In this document: in pieces, positions 11,555-25,800 of the stretch
Position numbering within the stretch: the stretch's first letter is position 1
How the letters are laid out: each line of letters begins with the position of its first letter
Assembly: GCF_004027225.2 (NCBI RefSeq)
Contig: NC_044290.2
Span: forward strand, 7,890,906-7,954,905
DNA from: Strigops habroptila
Taxonomy: Eukaryota > Chordata > Aves > Psittaciformes > Psittacidae
Length of the DNA stretch: 64,000 bases
Direction: 5' to 3'
Notes under the pieces: model-generated
The model's database searches: none
What the model was told of the DNA's origin: nothing
What the model saw: only the letters and a program-made list of their open reading frames with translations
Program-made: the position numbers and the translations under genes

Positions 11555-13630
11555 TCCAAATCGCACAAAATGTTTATTGTTAGTCCGGTACATTCAGTAT
11601 CATATTGACTAGAACACAGTAATTCAAAATACTTTTGGCGAATTGAAATCTTTAAAAACCATTTCAAATACTCCAAAAAAAGCAATGCCATGAAAAATTA
11701 ACTTAAAACAAACATATTCAAGCAATAGTTTCACTTCTGACTACAGAAAACCCTTACATGTATTTTAGTGGTTTTAACAGTACTGCATTTAAACAAAATA
11801 GATGAACTCACAAAAAGTGGAAAGTATTAAAATAGACACAATGTTAAAAAACTGAGGCATCCAGATGTGCGAGTGTTGTACTAGGAATCACCTGCCCAGA
11901 TGTTCCATCAGTTCTCTTTTGGGGCAGTCAACTAGCCTGCTGTGGTGGTGCAATTTCTCCTATCGCCTGCCAACACCATGCAGCAACTCTTCAATGCCTT
12001 GAATTTAAAGTTTGTCCCTCTTGTAAATTCTGTATACAAATGTGTGTGTGCTAAAATATGCAACCGGCAAAGCCAGGTGCAGTATTCAATGGTACCTTGA
12101 AAAACATCCCTATCTTTGCTACTCATAGTTTGCAGACAGGCAATATCCAGAACAAAATCTGAAAAGGCAACACATTTTGGTTTTGTTTTTAAATACTGAC
12201 ATGAAAAACTGAGTAAATTAGAAAAAGGATAAAGTCAATCTTAATATAAGACATTCATCATATAGTGGGACAGGATACAATTGTGGACAACCAGTATTAA
12301 AATGACTCCTCTACAGCTGGTCATTTAATGCACATGTTCTACAATCATGATTTGCTACCACATTTGCTTTTCCTGTACAGAAAGACAGCAACACAATTAA
12401 AGACCAGTTTTACTCTGTGTAACATCTCAGAATGACAAGTGACACCGCATCAAGTTCTTCAAGCTCTCCTCCCTGGAAGGCTGTGCTTGTGATGAATCAG
12501 TAACCATGATTCGAAGTGGTCAGCAATTGCTCTGTAGCTGCTGCTCTGACCAGGATCTCCCAACAGAACAACCCCAGCAGAAGTTGGTGGGAATGGGTTC
12601 TGTTGGACAATTTAAATCCCTTTGAAAATCCAAGCCTTACTATTACAGCACCAATACCTGTATATCTATCCTGGAGAAATGACTGACTCTGGTTTGGGTA
12701 GGGGGCTGTTAGCTGTCCACCTTCCTTAATTCTGCCAACCCTTCCTAAGTCAGCTTTCATCCAAGCTGCTGCCTGGCTGGGCAGCATGGTGTGGAACTGG
12801 GAATCTGGAGGAGAAAAATCACATTCTTTTTAAAGCACTTCATTTCGCTCACTGATAAAGCCAAATTAATTAAAGTGCTGTTTAAGTGGTACTATAGATG
12901 AGCAGGATACTATCATGTTAAAAATCAGCAGAATCACATTTAGATTTTAGTTTGTAAAAGTGGTTATTACAATTACACCTGTAATCCAACCTTTGGAAGA
13001 GGTACAATGTTTGCCTGTCAGTACAGTGTGTGGAATGTAACCATTTCTTGCAAGATTTTGCAACATGAGGAACTGCATAGATGACACTTGTGTGGTTTCA
13101 GTTCAAGAAGTGTCATTTCAAAGTTTACCAAAAAACACAGAAAGTTTCTATAAAAGTCACATTATACCAAGATAATGGGTGGTAAAAGTAGATTATCTGT
13201 CCGTGATTCATGTTTAATACATGATTAGTGGAAAGGTGATAGAAACCAATTGCAAATCCAGAGAGTTACATTTTCACTCTTGCACTGACTTCACCTTTTG
13301 AATCACTAATTTAGAAAAATTCACGTAGTTAAAAACTGTAAAATTAAACTAGAATACAAAATTGATTTGTAAACATCAGGTAGCCAGTTCTACTAATGTG
13401 GAATGGATCTTGGTACTGCAGTACAGTATCTTGGTTATTTACAGCACTTGCCATCTGATGGGCAATTGCAGGACACACACGACATCAGTTCACAGTAATT
13501 GTGTTCAGAGAACTACCAAAGTCAGTGCAGTTTTTTCTGTGCAATTTTCCAATTTCCCCGCCTGAATTCCTCAAGTCAAATAATACTGTTACAGAGACCA
13601 AGTGCAGACTATTTCTTACATAAATATATC
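11555..13630 (-). other. MMD: MMD 3' UTR
   Basis: This runs from the MMD stop codon (13633-13631) to the region just past the first well-placed minus-strand AATAAA (11578-11573), giving a 3' UTR of about 2.1 kb. It has no credible coding frame. A Pumilio-type element TGTAAATA lies on the minus strand at 13443-13436. The end is inferred from the hexamer and the T-rich stretch beyond it; transcripts could end elsewhere. Confidence 0.7.
11573..11578 (-). terminator. MMD: Poly(A) signal AATAAA for MMD
   Basis: Plus-strand tttatt at these positions reads AATAAA on the minus strand. Beyond it in the transcript direction is TTGTTCTTATTTTTTCCC at about 11540-11523, a U-rich downstream element. Expected cleavage is near 11555. 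Confidence 0.65.
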
Positions 13631-13831
13631 TCATAAGTGACGAATTATGTCTGCAGGACTTCTGTAAAGGTACTTCCAAATGGCATAGTAATGAACAGCA
13701 GCTGCTGTGGCCACAAATATGTGCCAGATGGCATGGGCAAACGGGATGACTCCATCGCTCTTGAAGAACACCACACCCAGACAATAGATCAAGCCTCCCC
13801 AGGCAACCTCCTGAAGTCCATCGGTGTTGCT
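13631..13831 (-). CDS. MMD: MMD coding exon 7 (residues 174-239, stop)
   Basis: Encodes [20 protein letters not shown] (helix 6), the [10 protein letters not shown] loop, and helix 7 with the His206-x-x-x-His210 motif. It ends [16 protein letters not shown]. The acceptor is TTCACTGACAG. The long 3' UTR is contiguous with this exon. Confidence 0.96.
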   Translation of the reverse strand, partial: SNTDGLQEVAWGGLIYCLGVVFFKSDGVIPFAHAIWHIFVATAAAVHYYAIWKYLYRSPADIIRHL

Positions 13832-16800
13832 CTGTCAGTGAACAAGGAAAGATATGGGATAGGGTGTAGAGAAGGAAGAAGGTATTTTATATACAAAATA
13901 CAAAGTGATTTCCCCCTCCAAGAGCAGAAAGCTGACTGTCATAGCTCAGAACATCTTGGATATGCCAGATGGACAAGTGAGAAAACAAGTATATTTATAT
14001 TACATTTTGTGAAATATGTAATATATCAGTAGCACTATGGAAGTAATAGTGGGGCAGCTTGAGAATTACGACAAGCTTGACGTTTTGCTTCATGCTCACT
14101 ACCAGAGCAGCCAGATCAGCCAAACATGGAGAAAGAAAACCACATTACTGTGTGTAAGGGTGACCTTAATGCAATTCCTATTAGTTGGGGGAAACATCCA
14201 GCAAGATTTTGGTATACCAAAAGGTACTTCACATCTGTATCGGTTTTACTCAAATGGAAGTAATTGAATTGGTATGTCCAACATCCTTTCAGAAGTGAGT
14301 GTCTCAGAAGTGAAGTTTGAAATCTAAGCTCTTTTTATCTAGAATCTGCAGCCCAGATTGAAGAAAACAGGTAGCATTTCACTGAAATGTAAATTATAAA
14401 CCCAACATATAACTGACTATATTTGGTTCCTCTGCAGAGAACATTTACAATTATGGCAGACTAAAATTAACATCTTTACAGATGAAAGAGACCTGCACTG
14501 GAACTTAAGCTAGTTATAAAAGGAAAGTCTGTGTGTTTGTAATGTTAATAGTCACATTCCTTACCATGGATGTCACTACCAGAGCAGGAGAAAATCCCAT
14601 CGCTAGATAGAAAAAGAGCTCGACAATCTTATACCTAAAAAGGAATGATTGGAGTCATTTAAGGAGGTGTACAAGAGGAGGAACATAAATTTCGTATTAG
14701 CATGGGTCCCTTAAACTATTCAAAAAGCTTTCTGTGCAGATAGATAACCAAAAATAAAGCTAGTATTTATCTCTGCACTGTACAATTACAGTCAATACCT
14801 TCTTCTCTAAATACTGCCTAGGTGCATTCAATTGCATTAAGTACTAGGGAAAATAAAACATAGAGACAATTTGTACTTTCTTATTTGACAAGAACCTCAG
14901 TATCTCATCTCCAAAACAAAAAAGCTGGGTCTTGCTCCCTGAGGACAAGTAATGAAAGCAGACTCAAGAATTCAGATCTGAACTCAAGGACTCATTTCAA
15001 AACAAAACTCGGAAAGCTGGATAAGAACACTCATAAAGCAAGAAAGTCCCCAACCTTCAATTTTTTACCTTTCAGTTCAAGGTTAAATGCAAATAATAAT
15101 TCTTACTTTTCATGGTAGAGAAATACATAAATGGTTCCTCCAGCAGCCATCAGCCAGATAAACCAACGCATGTGAGATGCTAGAGGTCCAAGCTCACGTA
15201 GATTTAACCTGTAGGTACAAAGATTTCAAGAGACAAAAGTGATGAACAAATGGACCATACTGACAAAAGAGGAGTAAATAAAAATAAATGAATATTCATA
15301 GCTATAACTTAGGCATGATGGGGGAGAAGAGTCTCAGACATACTATACAGAGAGGCAGAAGATGCATTTGCTTTGATGTGAGGGAAGCATGAACTGTGAT
15401 ATGTGGAATATAGATAAATTACTTTCTGTTCAGCAAATCACAAGAGATTACATTAAGTAGCATTTTGCAGTGCAGAATGTGGTCAACTGTTTTTAAGAAG
15501 ATACCTCTAGATTTTGGAAAGCCACAACAATAAGTGGTTTATATTGGAAAAAGCTTTAATTCTGAAGCTGTGCTTCAGATTTCTTACCATGGAGCATATG
15601 ATGCTGCAATGAAGACATAGATCATCATTCTGTCACACATGTGAAAGCAATGCTCCATTGTCCTGGTAAGAGGGAACACATCACCAAGTTAGATTTTTGA
15701 AAGATTTTTGTATCATCTCTGTTCCCTGACAAATTTAGAATTACTTTGGGGAAAATACCATCAGCTCCATAAGCTCTTAAAACCATTTGTTAGACTGTTC
15801 AGCTGACAGGAGGCTCTAAGTGGAACATGCAGGAGATGAGCACTCCTCCATTCCTCTTCCCTTCTCCACCGTTAACTAGTGACCACTGGTTAAATCCAAT
15901 TTATGGCCCAGAATTATACAGGAGTCTTAATGGGACCAAAAATATAAACATAAGTAAACCACATCTCAGTTTTGCTGTTGCTGCCTTGCTCCCAAGGAGG
16001 CTTCCTGCCAGTTAGCTGTGTATGGTATCATAATTCTCTTGGCAAACTCTGTGTTCCTGAAAGTATTTGAGCATGCCATAGTCCCAGACAGTGTTCTCAT
16101 TTCTGCAATGGGATCATATTCACTGTGCACTTAGATAATGGTTTTCCCATTCAACTTGTGGATTAAGAGCCACTAAGGCCTAGAAAAACAGCAGACATTA
16201 AAGTTAAATTTGTCTAAGAGCTTGGCTCACTATTTCTTCCAACAGAATCACAGGTGTTTTTTTTCATGATTCAGTACATGGTATCACTCCAGCCTACTGT
16301 AAAATCATCAACACAATGGAAAACCATCATAGGACATGAAAATAAACCACCTCCTACATCTTACAGTGATACCTTAAGTGACTCTTTTTCCAGGAAACGA
16401 TATGAAATACTGTGGAGACAATGAAGAGCGCGCAGAGCCCCACGCCGTACATCCATGCTGTTATCTTTTCCCATCGATCATCAGAGAGCCGGTGGAGAAG
16501 GGCACTGCCCACAATCGCAGGAACAATGAGGAACTAAGGAAACAAAAGGCCGCTGTTCAGTCTTTTCTGGCAGCCAGCGCAGTACCACCCACAGTACAGC
16601 ACCAGCAGGGCAGAGACAACTGCAGCGTGCCTGGTAAGACCGTACACATCCGACAGTCGGTGACATGCTCTGAATCAGAGCAAGTTTCTCATTTAGTTGT
16701 GTGTTGATACACAAGCGTCAAGACCTCATGAATGCCTCAGACATTATACCTGTTTGTGATAAATTTCTCCTTTCCTGGTATTACTAGCTCCTCTAGCCAT

Positions 16801-19800
16801 GACAAAATCAGACAAAAGTATCTGCTACATCTTCATAGTGGTTTTATTTTCACATTCGGCTTTGTGTTTAAAAACGTTTGACCTTACTCTAGGCTTGGTC
16901 CTAAATCACCTCTTGAGCATAGAGGCAGAGCATGGGATAGGCCAAAGTAAACTTAAATCCCAAATGGAAAAACAAAGCACCTAGAAGTATGATGTTAAGA
17001 GAATTAAGCAAAGGCTTTGTAGAATTTGGCGTTTATATATCAAATAAATAAACTGCAAACTTCTTTTATTAATAGAATTCTACAAAGGTGTTCTTTTAAT
17101 GCAATGTGTCTAAGTCTGTTCTCCTTACCAGCTGCCTCTCGAGCAGCTTTAATTCAGCTCTTCCAAAGCAACCACTGCTAGAACATCATGATGGAATTAG
17201 CATGCTCACATGAAGCATCTGGGCTTCAGGCTTCATATACATTTACAGAATATCCCCTTTCCAGAATAAATTACATCATGTACCTTTGCTTCATTCAGAA
17301 AAAAAACTAACTAGGAAGAAGGAGAGGGGGGAAGGCATGTGCAACAAGTATTTTAAGAAAAGAACCTGCTGGCTCAGACATTTCTACCCATCTCCTTCCA
17401 CTACCAAGGCATATCTTCATATCTTTGTCAGCCTTCTAAGTTAAAAACACCACATAAGTTGCCTTCTGGGCCCTACGATGTGTCTTAAGCTGTTAATTTG
17501 TTCGCCTGAATTGTGAACAAGCTTCATAGGTTAAATTCTTCATAGTCTAACCCAAGTCCTACATGTTCAACAATAAAGCTAGGAACAAAAAATGTTTAAG
17601 CAAATCTGGCAGCTCTGCTTTGCATTACAGGTTTGATAGCTCAGAATGCAGAGTTCTGGTCTAGCCTGCACTGTCTTTGCCCTTTATCTGCTTAGGGACT
17701 AGAAGAAACTGAGGTTCTGATCACAGCCACAGTGCAGAACATCCAGAGTAGTTGGTTAATCCAGTTACCAAAAAACAAACAAAAAAGGTGGGTTTTACTT
17801 CTAGGTTTGAAGTACATTAACCATAGCTTCATTACTATTATATTTTCTTCCTTTTTGAAGAACTTAGTACATTTATACCAAAAGGTGTAGAGCCATGGAA
17901 GTGAAAAGTATGGTATTCCCATATCCTCAGCATTTGGATCAGAGGTGAAAACACTTTCTGAGTTTCTGTAATGAGACTATGGAAGTTGACCTCATGTACT
18001 CTAAGGACAAAAATAGTCTGCCAGCCTGGCTTCTCATTTATCACCAACCATAAATTTCCATCTACATATCCTGGACAGCCCCCAGATTCAGGAAAGGTTA
18101 AAGTGTTTCAGTCCTCAGGGGATTAGTCACTCCTGGTTTCCACATATGACATACAGTTTAAAGTGTGGCTGAAGCCCTTGAGACAGCAAGGGATTGATTA
18201 GCTGTGGCAGTTGCTTCATTTAGGTTTTGCAGGAGACAGGAAGATACTAAGCTCCAGAAATAGCTTTTTAGCCATATTTCTTTAAGCTGTGCAGTCAGAC
18301 TGTATCCATGTTCATCAGATTCCTTCCCAATTTCTAGTGCAAATTTCAGTTTTGACTAAACTAACTAAAAGGTTTCAGAGAGATTATGCACCCACAAGTA
18401 TCATGAACACAAGTACTGGGTAAAATAGCAAATCCCTACTAATTCCCTACTAAAAGCCTGGGCATAAGCTGCTCAAAGATTCTGCCTGGAGCTCTGAGAC
18501 CATTTTATAGGAAGGAAGACCTCTTTGGAAGCCGGATATTGCACAGGACAGCTTGCCTTTCTTACACCGGTATCCCAGCTTTTTCTAGTCTACCAAAATA
18601 AGTATTTCACAACTTAAGCTATGTTGTGTAATGCTCAAATGGGCCAACACAGACTTTGATGTCAATCACTCTTTCCAGTAATTATTGTATATGAAGTCAT
18701 AGGATTGAAACAAATAATCTGTTTTCTTTGCACCTTCAGAATGAAGAATACAGATACAAATGAGTACATGAATGAAGACCTGAATTAATCTCTTTTGCCT
18801 TGTCTTGACTCTGAAGAGTGACTCTACTTCTCACAGGGAACAGCACTATACTTCCATAAGAAGGATTTATTGTTTTTTCTAAGCATTCTATTTGGAAACA
18901 CTTTTCTCTCTGTACCCGATATGCATCATGAGGGCAGTTAGACTAAACAAGAGATGTTTTATTACTCTTTTTCTGACTAAAAATAGCTAAAGACAAAATC
19001 CAGAAATGATACCCTGCTGTTCCAGCCAACTGGAAAAGGGTTCTTCAGATACTAATGTCATAACAGATAACATATGCTACAACTGACTTCATTATATCGA
19101 ACATCCATCTTATGAAATAAATGTAACACTTTAATCAACAAAACAAGGCAGATTTTTCCATGTTCATTTGAAAAAAAATCAATCGCTAGTGCAAGAACTG
19201 TATTTTAATCTTCAGAATGGAGAAGCAAGCAATCAGTCCCTTAAAATGAGAGGTATTCACCAAAAATTAATCAAAGAATCAGAACTAATAGAATGAGGGT
19301 GAATGCAGCCACTGCAAAAAGCCTGAAGGCACAAAGAAAGATGCTGAAAGGTGCTAAATCTTTCACCTATCTGAGGTTGCTTAGGATACTGGTACATTGG
19401 TCGGTATTTTACTGTATTCCTTCTGTGTTTCTGTAGACAATCTCTCCCACTGAGAGGTTTAAAAATCCATTAAAGCTGTGCTTTTGTATATAACACTCAT
19501 GCCAAAGTAAGTTATTTCCTTTGCACGCAGGCTGTGCACGTCATGTAGCCAGCAATGACTTGCGATGCACAAGCCACTGTAGCAAAGAATGGTGTTATTG
19601 TTGCAATAGTGTTATTGTTGTAGTGGTGTTATTGTTGCAATCTTATGTGCCTCTCATTGAGAGGGAAATACTAACATAGAGATGTTCCCTACACTTCTTC
19701 TTGGAAAAGGAAGACAATAGAATGATCAACAAAGCAGCCAAAATCACGTGTGACACTCAGAGGGAGCCGTGAAGGACTGTGTCCATCTCAAGCTGCCCGT

Positions 19801-22800
19801 TGCAGAGTGCAGTCCTGAAGCCAAGTACAGTCTCCCTACTCACCAGTTTTCTCCTCCCAAATCAGGAGATGAGCATGGCAGAGTGGGAAGCCCACCACCA
19901 ACTTGTGTTGGCCAATACACAGAGAGCAGACAAACTGCTCATATCAGTCAGGTAGAATGGAGATGTTTTCATCACAAGAGCCCTTCTGAAATCTGATGAG
20001 CCTTTCTTCCATGCTCAAATGGCCTGCTAAGTGCTCCAGGCCTCATTTTTGAAATATTTATTCTTCTTTCTTCTTTTTTCCATGCACTGCACAAACCAAG
20101 ACTGGAATTCAGAGACTGTAACTTACGTTAAGAATAGTTCCTCCTTTTAAGGCAGTTGGAAGAAACTTTCAGAGCAGTATAAAGCAAGCTGTGCCTAAAT
20201 TCTGAGGGTTTAACACAGCAGAGCATATCTTTTGTCTGATAAACCTTATGTACACTAGAAAGTTTCATGGTGAAAGAGCTATCCCTTCCCTTAGATTTAG
20301 CTTACCTTACAACTCAAATTCTTAGAACTCCTGCTTCTCTCATACACTGTTTCCTTCCTGTTCTTCTAAACACAGTGAGCAGTCTTTTCTGCCTCTGTAT
20401 TCAACTGCTTAGCTGCTCTTCCTGTCTCCTCGTGTCTAAAGAAAAGTCAGTGCTTCATTTAAAGCTAAAAAAGTCAAGACATTTTAAAGATCCTTACTAA
20501 CTAGAAATTTGAAGATACCTTTACTATGCTACACAAAATTACCTTTCAAGTACTGTACCAAAAAGCTATGCACAGGGTTATGCATCCCCACTTATTGTAG
20601 GCGTTTTGGTTGGTTGTTTTTTGGGGTTTTGATTTTTTAGCAGCTGCATAAACTGACAGCTGTGTATTTTTAAGTAAAAAACCAGATGGGATAGCTACTG
20701 AGGAGTACAGCCATGCTCGTAAAATGCAAGTTGTCTACTTCCTGAAGCATGAATAAAGCTTTAGCAAGGGTTCTCCATATATTTTCCAAACCATTTTGTA
20801 GAAATTACATCAATGTCTAATGGAAAACTCATGCTGTAATCTAGTGGCAAAGACTTAAAGACCACTGGACTGTCTAACATTGAGTAAACCAGTCTGTAAC
20901 ACGGAGGAGAAGCAAGCATGCCCCCTCAGCTTTTTCTGTATAATCCACTGTGCTTTCCCAGATCAGACTCCTAGTTCGAGGGTTTACGTTTTGATTAAAA
21001 GTTACTTCCAGCATATAATTTTATTTAAGCAGTAACAATCCCTCTTTTATACTATATATTATCTTCTTTCAAGGGTTGTCAACATTGCATATCCCCAAGC
21101 TCTTAACAGCTCATGGGAAGTTTTAGCACGTAGCTTGACTGTTCAGAAAGTAACCAGACAACTTCACCAGAAACTGGAGCATACCAGAAAATACTGATAG
21201 GACACCTTGGCTGTAACCTACTGCTAACAGGCAGGAATAAGACGTGCCTGTTTTTCAACTAGATGAAGGCTAGAATTGCTAAGGAGTTCAGCAACTTCTG
21301 CCAGACATTTTGAAATCTAAATTTTTGCCCAGAGTAAACAAGATTTGTACAAGGATTATGAGATAAACTACATATTTGTGCTAACTAACAGAATGTTGCT
21401 TCATTCTCTAGACAAATAAGCATATGTTTACATAATGCTGTACATGAGACCCTTGGCTTAAAAACACTTCAGATGCAGATACCTCTTCTATGTGTAAACC
21501 AAGGTGATTCTGTTTTTACCAGCAATACTGAGCTGTATGTTGGTTATTTACAAAATACACACAAAGGCTCCTTACGAACAGGGCTCTCTCCAGAACTGAA
21601 GAGTCCTGTGCACTACCTTGAGCATTCCTATCTGTAGCTCACTCAGACACACTGGAGATAAGAGACTAAGGACAAAGTCAAACATACTTCAGACGTTTGG
21701 AGTTAAACAAGGGGCTAAGGCAAAGCACAAGCTGCTTTTATAAAAGGGCAAATGCTATCTTAAAGAACAAACACACACATTTTTAAGTCCTTTTCAAAGT
21801 GCCAGACAGCAAATTAAACTTCCTAATTACAAAAGAAAAAAAAAGGAGGTGGGGGAAACGACATGACTGCCTGTATATATCATATATTCAAATCTAGTAT
21901 CTTCCATTATGAAGATAAGGACAGACTAAGGTTTTTAGTAGGGCTGTCAGCATTATTAGTGCCTCTTTCAAAACAGCAGGTTTCTCAAAGAAACAGTTCA
22001 TAGATACTAAGCATTAGAACTAAGCTGTTCCTGATCTTCTAGCTAACATCCACATGATAGCCTTAGGAAGCCTTCCACTTCTAACGTGAATAAATCTTAC
22101 AGTTGCAGCATACAATTTGCACAGTTTTACATCAGCACAATTCTGGGAAATCTGCCTTGTAAGACTAACTTGCACAGGCCTGTGTTCACTTTACCATAGT
22201 CACCCTTTGACTGGGACAGAGGGAAAACATCTAAAGACATGTAACTTACTTTGGTGAAAAGGAATCATATGAAGCATCTGGAGCTCCTAGAGATTCAGAA
22301 CAGGGACTAGCAATTACCAACCATCTAATTGGCATTATGATTTCTGGACTGTGGTACACCCGGGCAAAGGTAAGCATTTAGCCACCCAAACCCACAAAAA
22401 TTTACCAAAACAGCTGGTTTAAAAAAAGAAAGGAAATGGACTTACTGCATGTGTGTAACAGTTCGCAGCATGCTCATAGCAAGTGGGTTTGTAGCGGCTG
22501 TTTGCTGGAGCTGGGTGGTTCATGAACCTGTTGAATAATGAAGAGGAGGTATTTTTATGAAAGTTAACAAACCATCTCTTTGGAGTGTCATGGAGGAATA
22601 TCTCCAACCTAGTCATGTTAAAAATTGTAAGTATAGACATGTTAAAAGTAACTTATTTAAATTGTATGCTCTCCCAGGTAAGTTCTCTTAACAGAAATAT
22701 GTTACATGCATTTCTGTGACTGCCTGTCACAGCAAAGTTGTCTTTAACCAAGTCTTTGCACACAGAAGTCAGACCCGCTCTTTTCTGACAGCTTGGTTAG

Positions 22801-25800
22801 ATGAAGAATCAACTATTTCCTATTTAGATTACATAATATGCGCTCAAATTACTCTTGAAATATGGACTTCATAACTGCCACGGGTTACTTTTTTAAGAAG
22901 TTTCTGAAACTACAGCAATATTCCAGTTCCATAACACCTTGGAATAAACCAGCTTGAACACAGACTTTTCAATTCCTGTAGCTAGTGATATTTGTGTTTG
23001 GAGTGTTGGATGGTTCAATTTTTCTTTGAGGCTCATCCTATCTTCTGCCTCTAACAAGATTCAAGCTACATAGGGATGAAAGGAGACTCCAATGGTTAAC
23101 TCCGAAGAGGAAAGGTTTCGAGAGGCTTACCATAGACCTTCCACCTTTTTCTCTAAGAATTTTCAAACATTGCCCAACAAACAATCACACCAAAGACAGC
23201 CTATGCAAGCCAAAGGGAATATGATGAAACCTGAGAAAGCTTTGGAAGAACTTGCCAATACAAACACCACATTTAACTATCCCAAAAAAACAAACACTTG
23301 TTTCCGTGAGACTACACAATTCAAATCTGTGTATAAAAACCTCTATAAGACAGCACACATTTATATGCAATCGGACAGCCAAATCAAAGCAATGAACTAC
23401 TGCATCTACAGCACCATGTATGTTACCCCAGCACAGCCTACCATCATGCAAAAGTGATTCTCTTCCACTAATAAATTCCAGCTTACTGCAGGCTGTTAGA
23501 AAACTATGCATTGACAATTAGTCAAGTATCAAACAAGCCAGGAACAGCTTCACAACAAATAGAGAACACATCTGTGTGCTCAGCACTAAGAGCAGCTTTG
23601 TTAGTTAGATGTATATAAAGAGCTTGTTAGACAAACTTCGGCCTTCCCCCATGTCCCTCCTGGTTTAAGTCAAACCCAGTCCTGTTTTTATGACACCCAT
23701 AAAATACTGGCCAATCTCAAACCAGGATAAAAACAACCAACCCGAAAAAAGACAACCAGAATCTTACAATTTGAGTAAGCAGTTCCAGATTTCTGGGATA
23801 TAAGATATTTTGTTTTCTTGACTGATTATTGATTTATTTTTAAACCTTTTTTTTTTCTCTAAAAATATGATATATGAAAATTTCACAGCATTGATAAAAC
23901 AACAGTGCCATGATGTCTCTCCAAATTGTGGCAATTTCAAAAACAGTTGTAACTGTTCCTAATACAAAGCATAAGAAAAATGTGTATTTCACTCACAGCC
24001 CACGAGTATAAATGGTTGTTAGCAAGTGAATAATTCCACAGGAGTAATTATGTTGTTTAAAACTGGCAAGTCTTTGTCAGCAACAATGACGCCTTGCTTT
24101 CATCCCCAAGAGGATAATGACATCGCACTCACATACATTTGGAAACTGATTTTGTTGCCCAGTGCATGCAGGTCTTCAACAGCTGCTGAAGACCATCTCG
24201 GCATCCTCTAAACACGGAACATTCAGTTACTCAGTTCTGCTTCCAAGTTAGGAAATCATTTTGAAATAAAAGCATCTGTTGGCTCACTTGAGTGACCGGG
24301 ATTAGGCTGTCCTTGACCCTCTCCATAAATCCAGAGCCATGGGAAACCTTTCCCTGATGACATCTAGAATTTTATTATGTTCTCCAAAGGCCATGGTGGT
24401 ACTTTGGAAGTCTCACAAGAAGTAAAAAATAAAACAAAAGGAATAAGCTTATCCTGAGTATGAGCTTTATCATTTCTGTTGTTCCAAATTTCTACACAAG
24501 ATATGATTATAATCTAAAAATCTATAAATATTTGAAGGTAGACTGCTCATGGGACCTTCCATTATCCAGTAGAGGACTACTTCTGATTTTTTTACTTTTC
24601 ATTCATATTTTTTTGGTAGAATCTTTTCTACTGGATCTTTCTAAAGCAGTCACAACAGAGCTCGGGGTGACCCTAGATTTTAGATAGAATTCTGAACAAA
24701 CACTTCAGAAAAGTCCATTTATTATTAGGACCCCCCCCTTACCTCACTGATTTAAAGACAGTGTTATTAGCAGTAAAACAGAACACAAACATGAACAAAG
24801 CTATCCTTTCTCTGTTATCTACACAAAGGTTTGGGGGTTTTCCCCTTTCCTTGTGCCAGCACAGGAATGATGCAGAGTTATTTACCTGTGTGGTTACTTC
24901 AGGCTGGAAAACAGACAAGCACCTGGTTTCAGAAGACTTCATGCTTACAAAACATTTCAATCTTTTTTTCTTTTTAATTGACGTATATTTCAGTTCTGAT
25001 TATTTAAAACAACAACAACAAATGGCCAGTAACATGGCTGTTGAACAGAAAGTTTTACTGGACTCCCACAAGAACTGAAACTTGCTTTTCTTCCACTAGA
25101 GTGAGTTCTAGCAGAACACCACCATTAGCAACATTTTACCCATACACTTCACCTACATGTTTACACTAATAACACCGGCACCAGTCCTGTGTTTGGTTTG
25201 GGCAGCAGAGGAAGTATTACACCTTCCCTCTGCCTTAAAGAAAAGGATCTCTCAATACCCCAGTACCTAGCTTTGATGGACACTTGACATACCAGAACCT
25301 CTCCTTTCTGAAGGGTATCAACTGCAACACCCAGACAGCAAATGCTGGAGCACATTTGCTCAGGTCACTACTCACAGCCATTTTCAGTAAAGCAAAGCTT
25401 CAGTTATTTCCCTATGCCTTTTTACAATACTATTTATAAAAGTTATCAGAAACAACTTTAGAGGAAGGGTCATTTTAAAAGAAGATGAATAGGGCAATAA
25501 TTCCAGCCACTGCTTCTCTGGAGTTTGTTTCATTTCCAGTTTGACAGTTGGTGTTTAATGTTTTAAGAAACAGACCTGAAGTTTGAACATAGCTGCTTTG
25601 TGGTACTACACTGAAGTATGCATCAAACCCAGGAACAATTATTTTGCCACATGCTGTTAAGAGTCAGTCATATACTCCTGTGTGTATGATATTACAATAT
25701 GAAGGCAGAAGAATTTGGTTGCAGACTTATTCACAGTCTAGAGGCAAAACTGTTCTGTTCTTTCTTAAAGATAAATAAATAAATAAACCTCACACCACCA

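Noticed and set aside
13637..14032. 131-codon plus-strand frame
   Set aside because: It is the antisense shadow of MMD exon 7; the minus strand gives the real PAQR C-terminus with matching splice sites.
22419..22640. 73-codon minus-strand frame as a separate small gene
   Set aside because: Its middle is MMD exon 2; sequence on both sides is intron with good splice signals at 22527 and 22446.
23092..23457. 121-codon frame inside MMD intron 1
   Set aside because: No domain or family pattern; composition is that of AT-rich intron, and the reverse strand is equally open.
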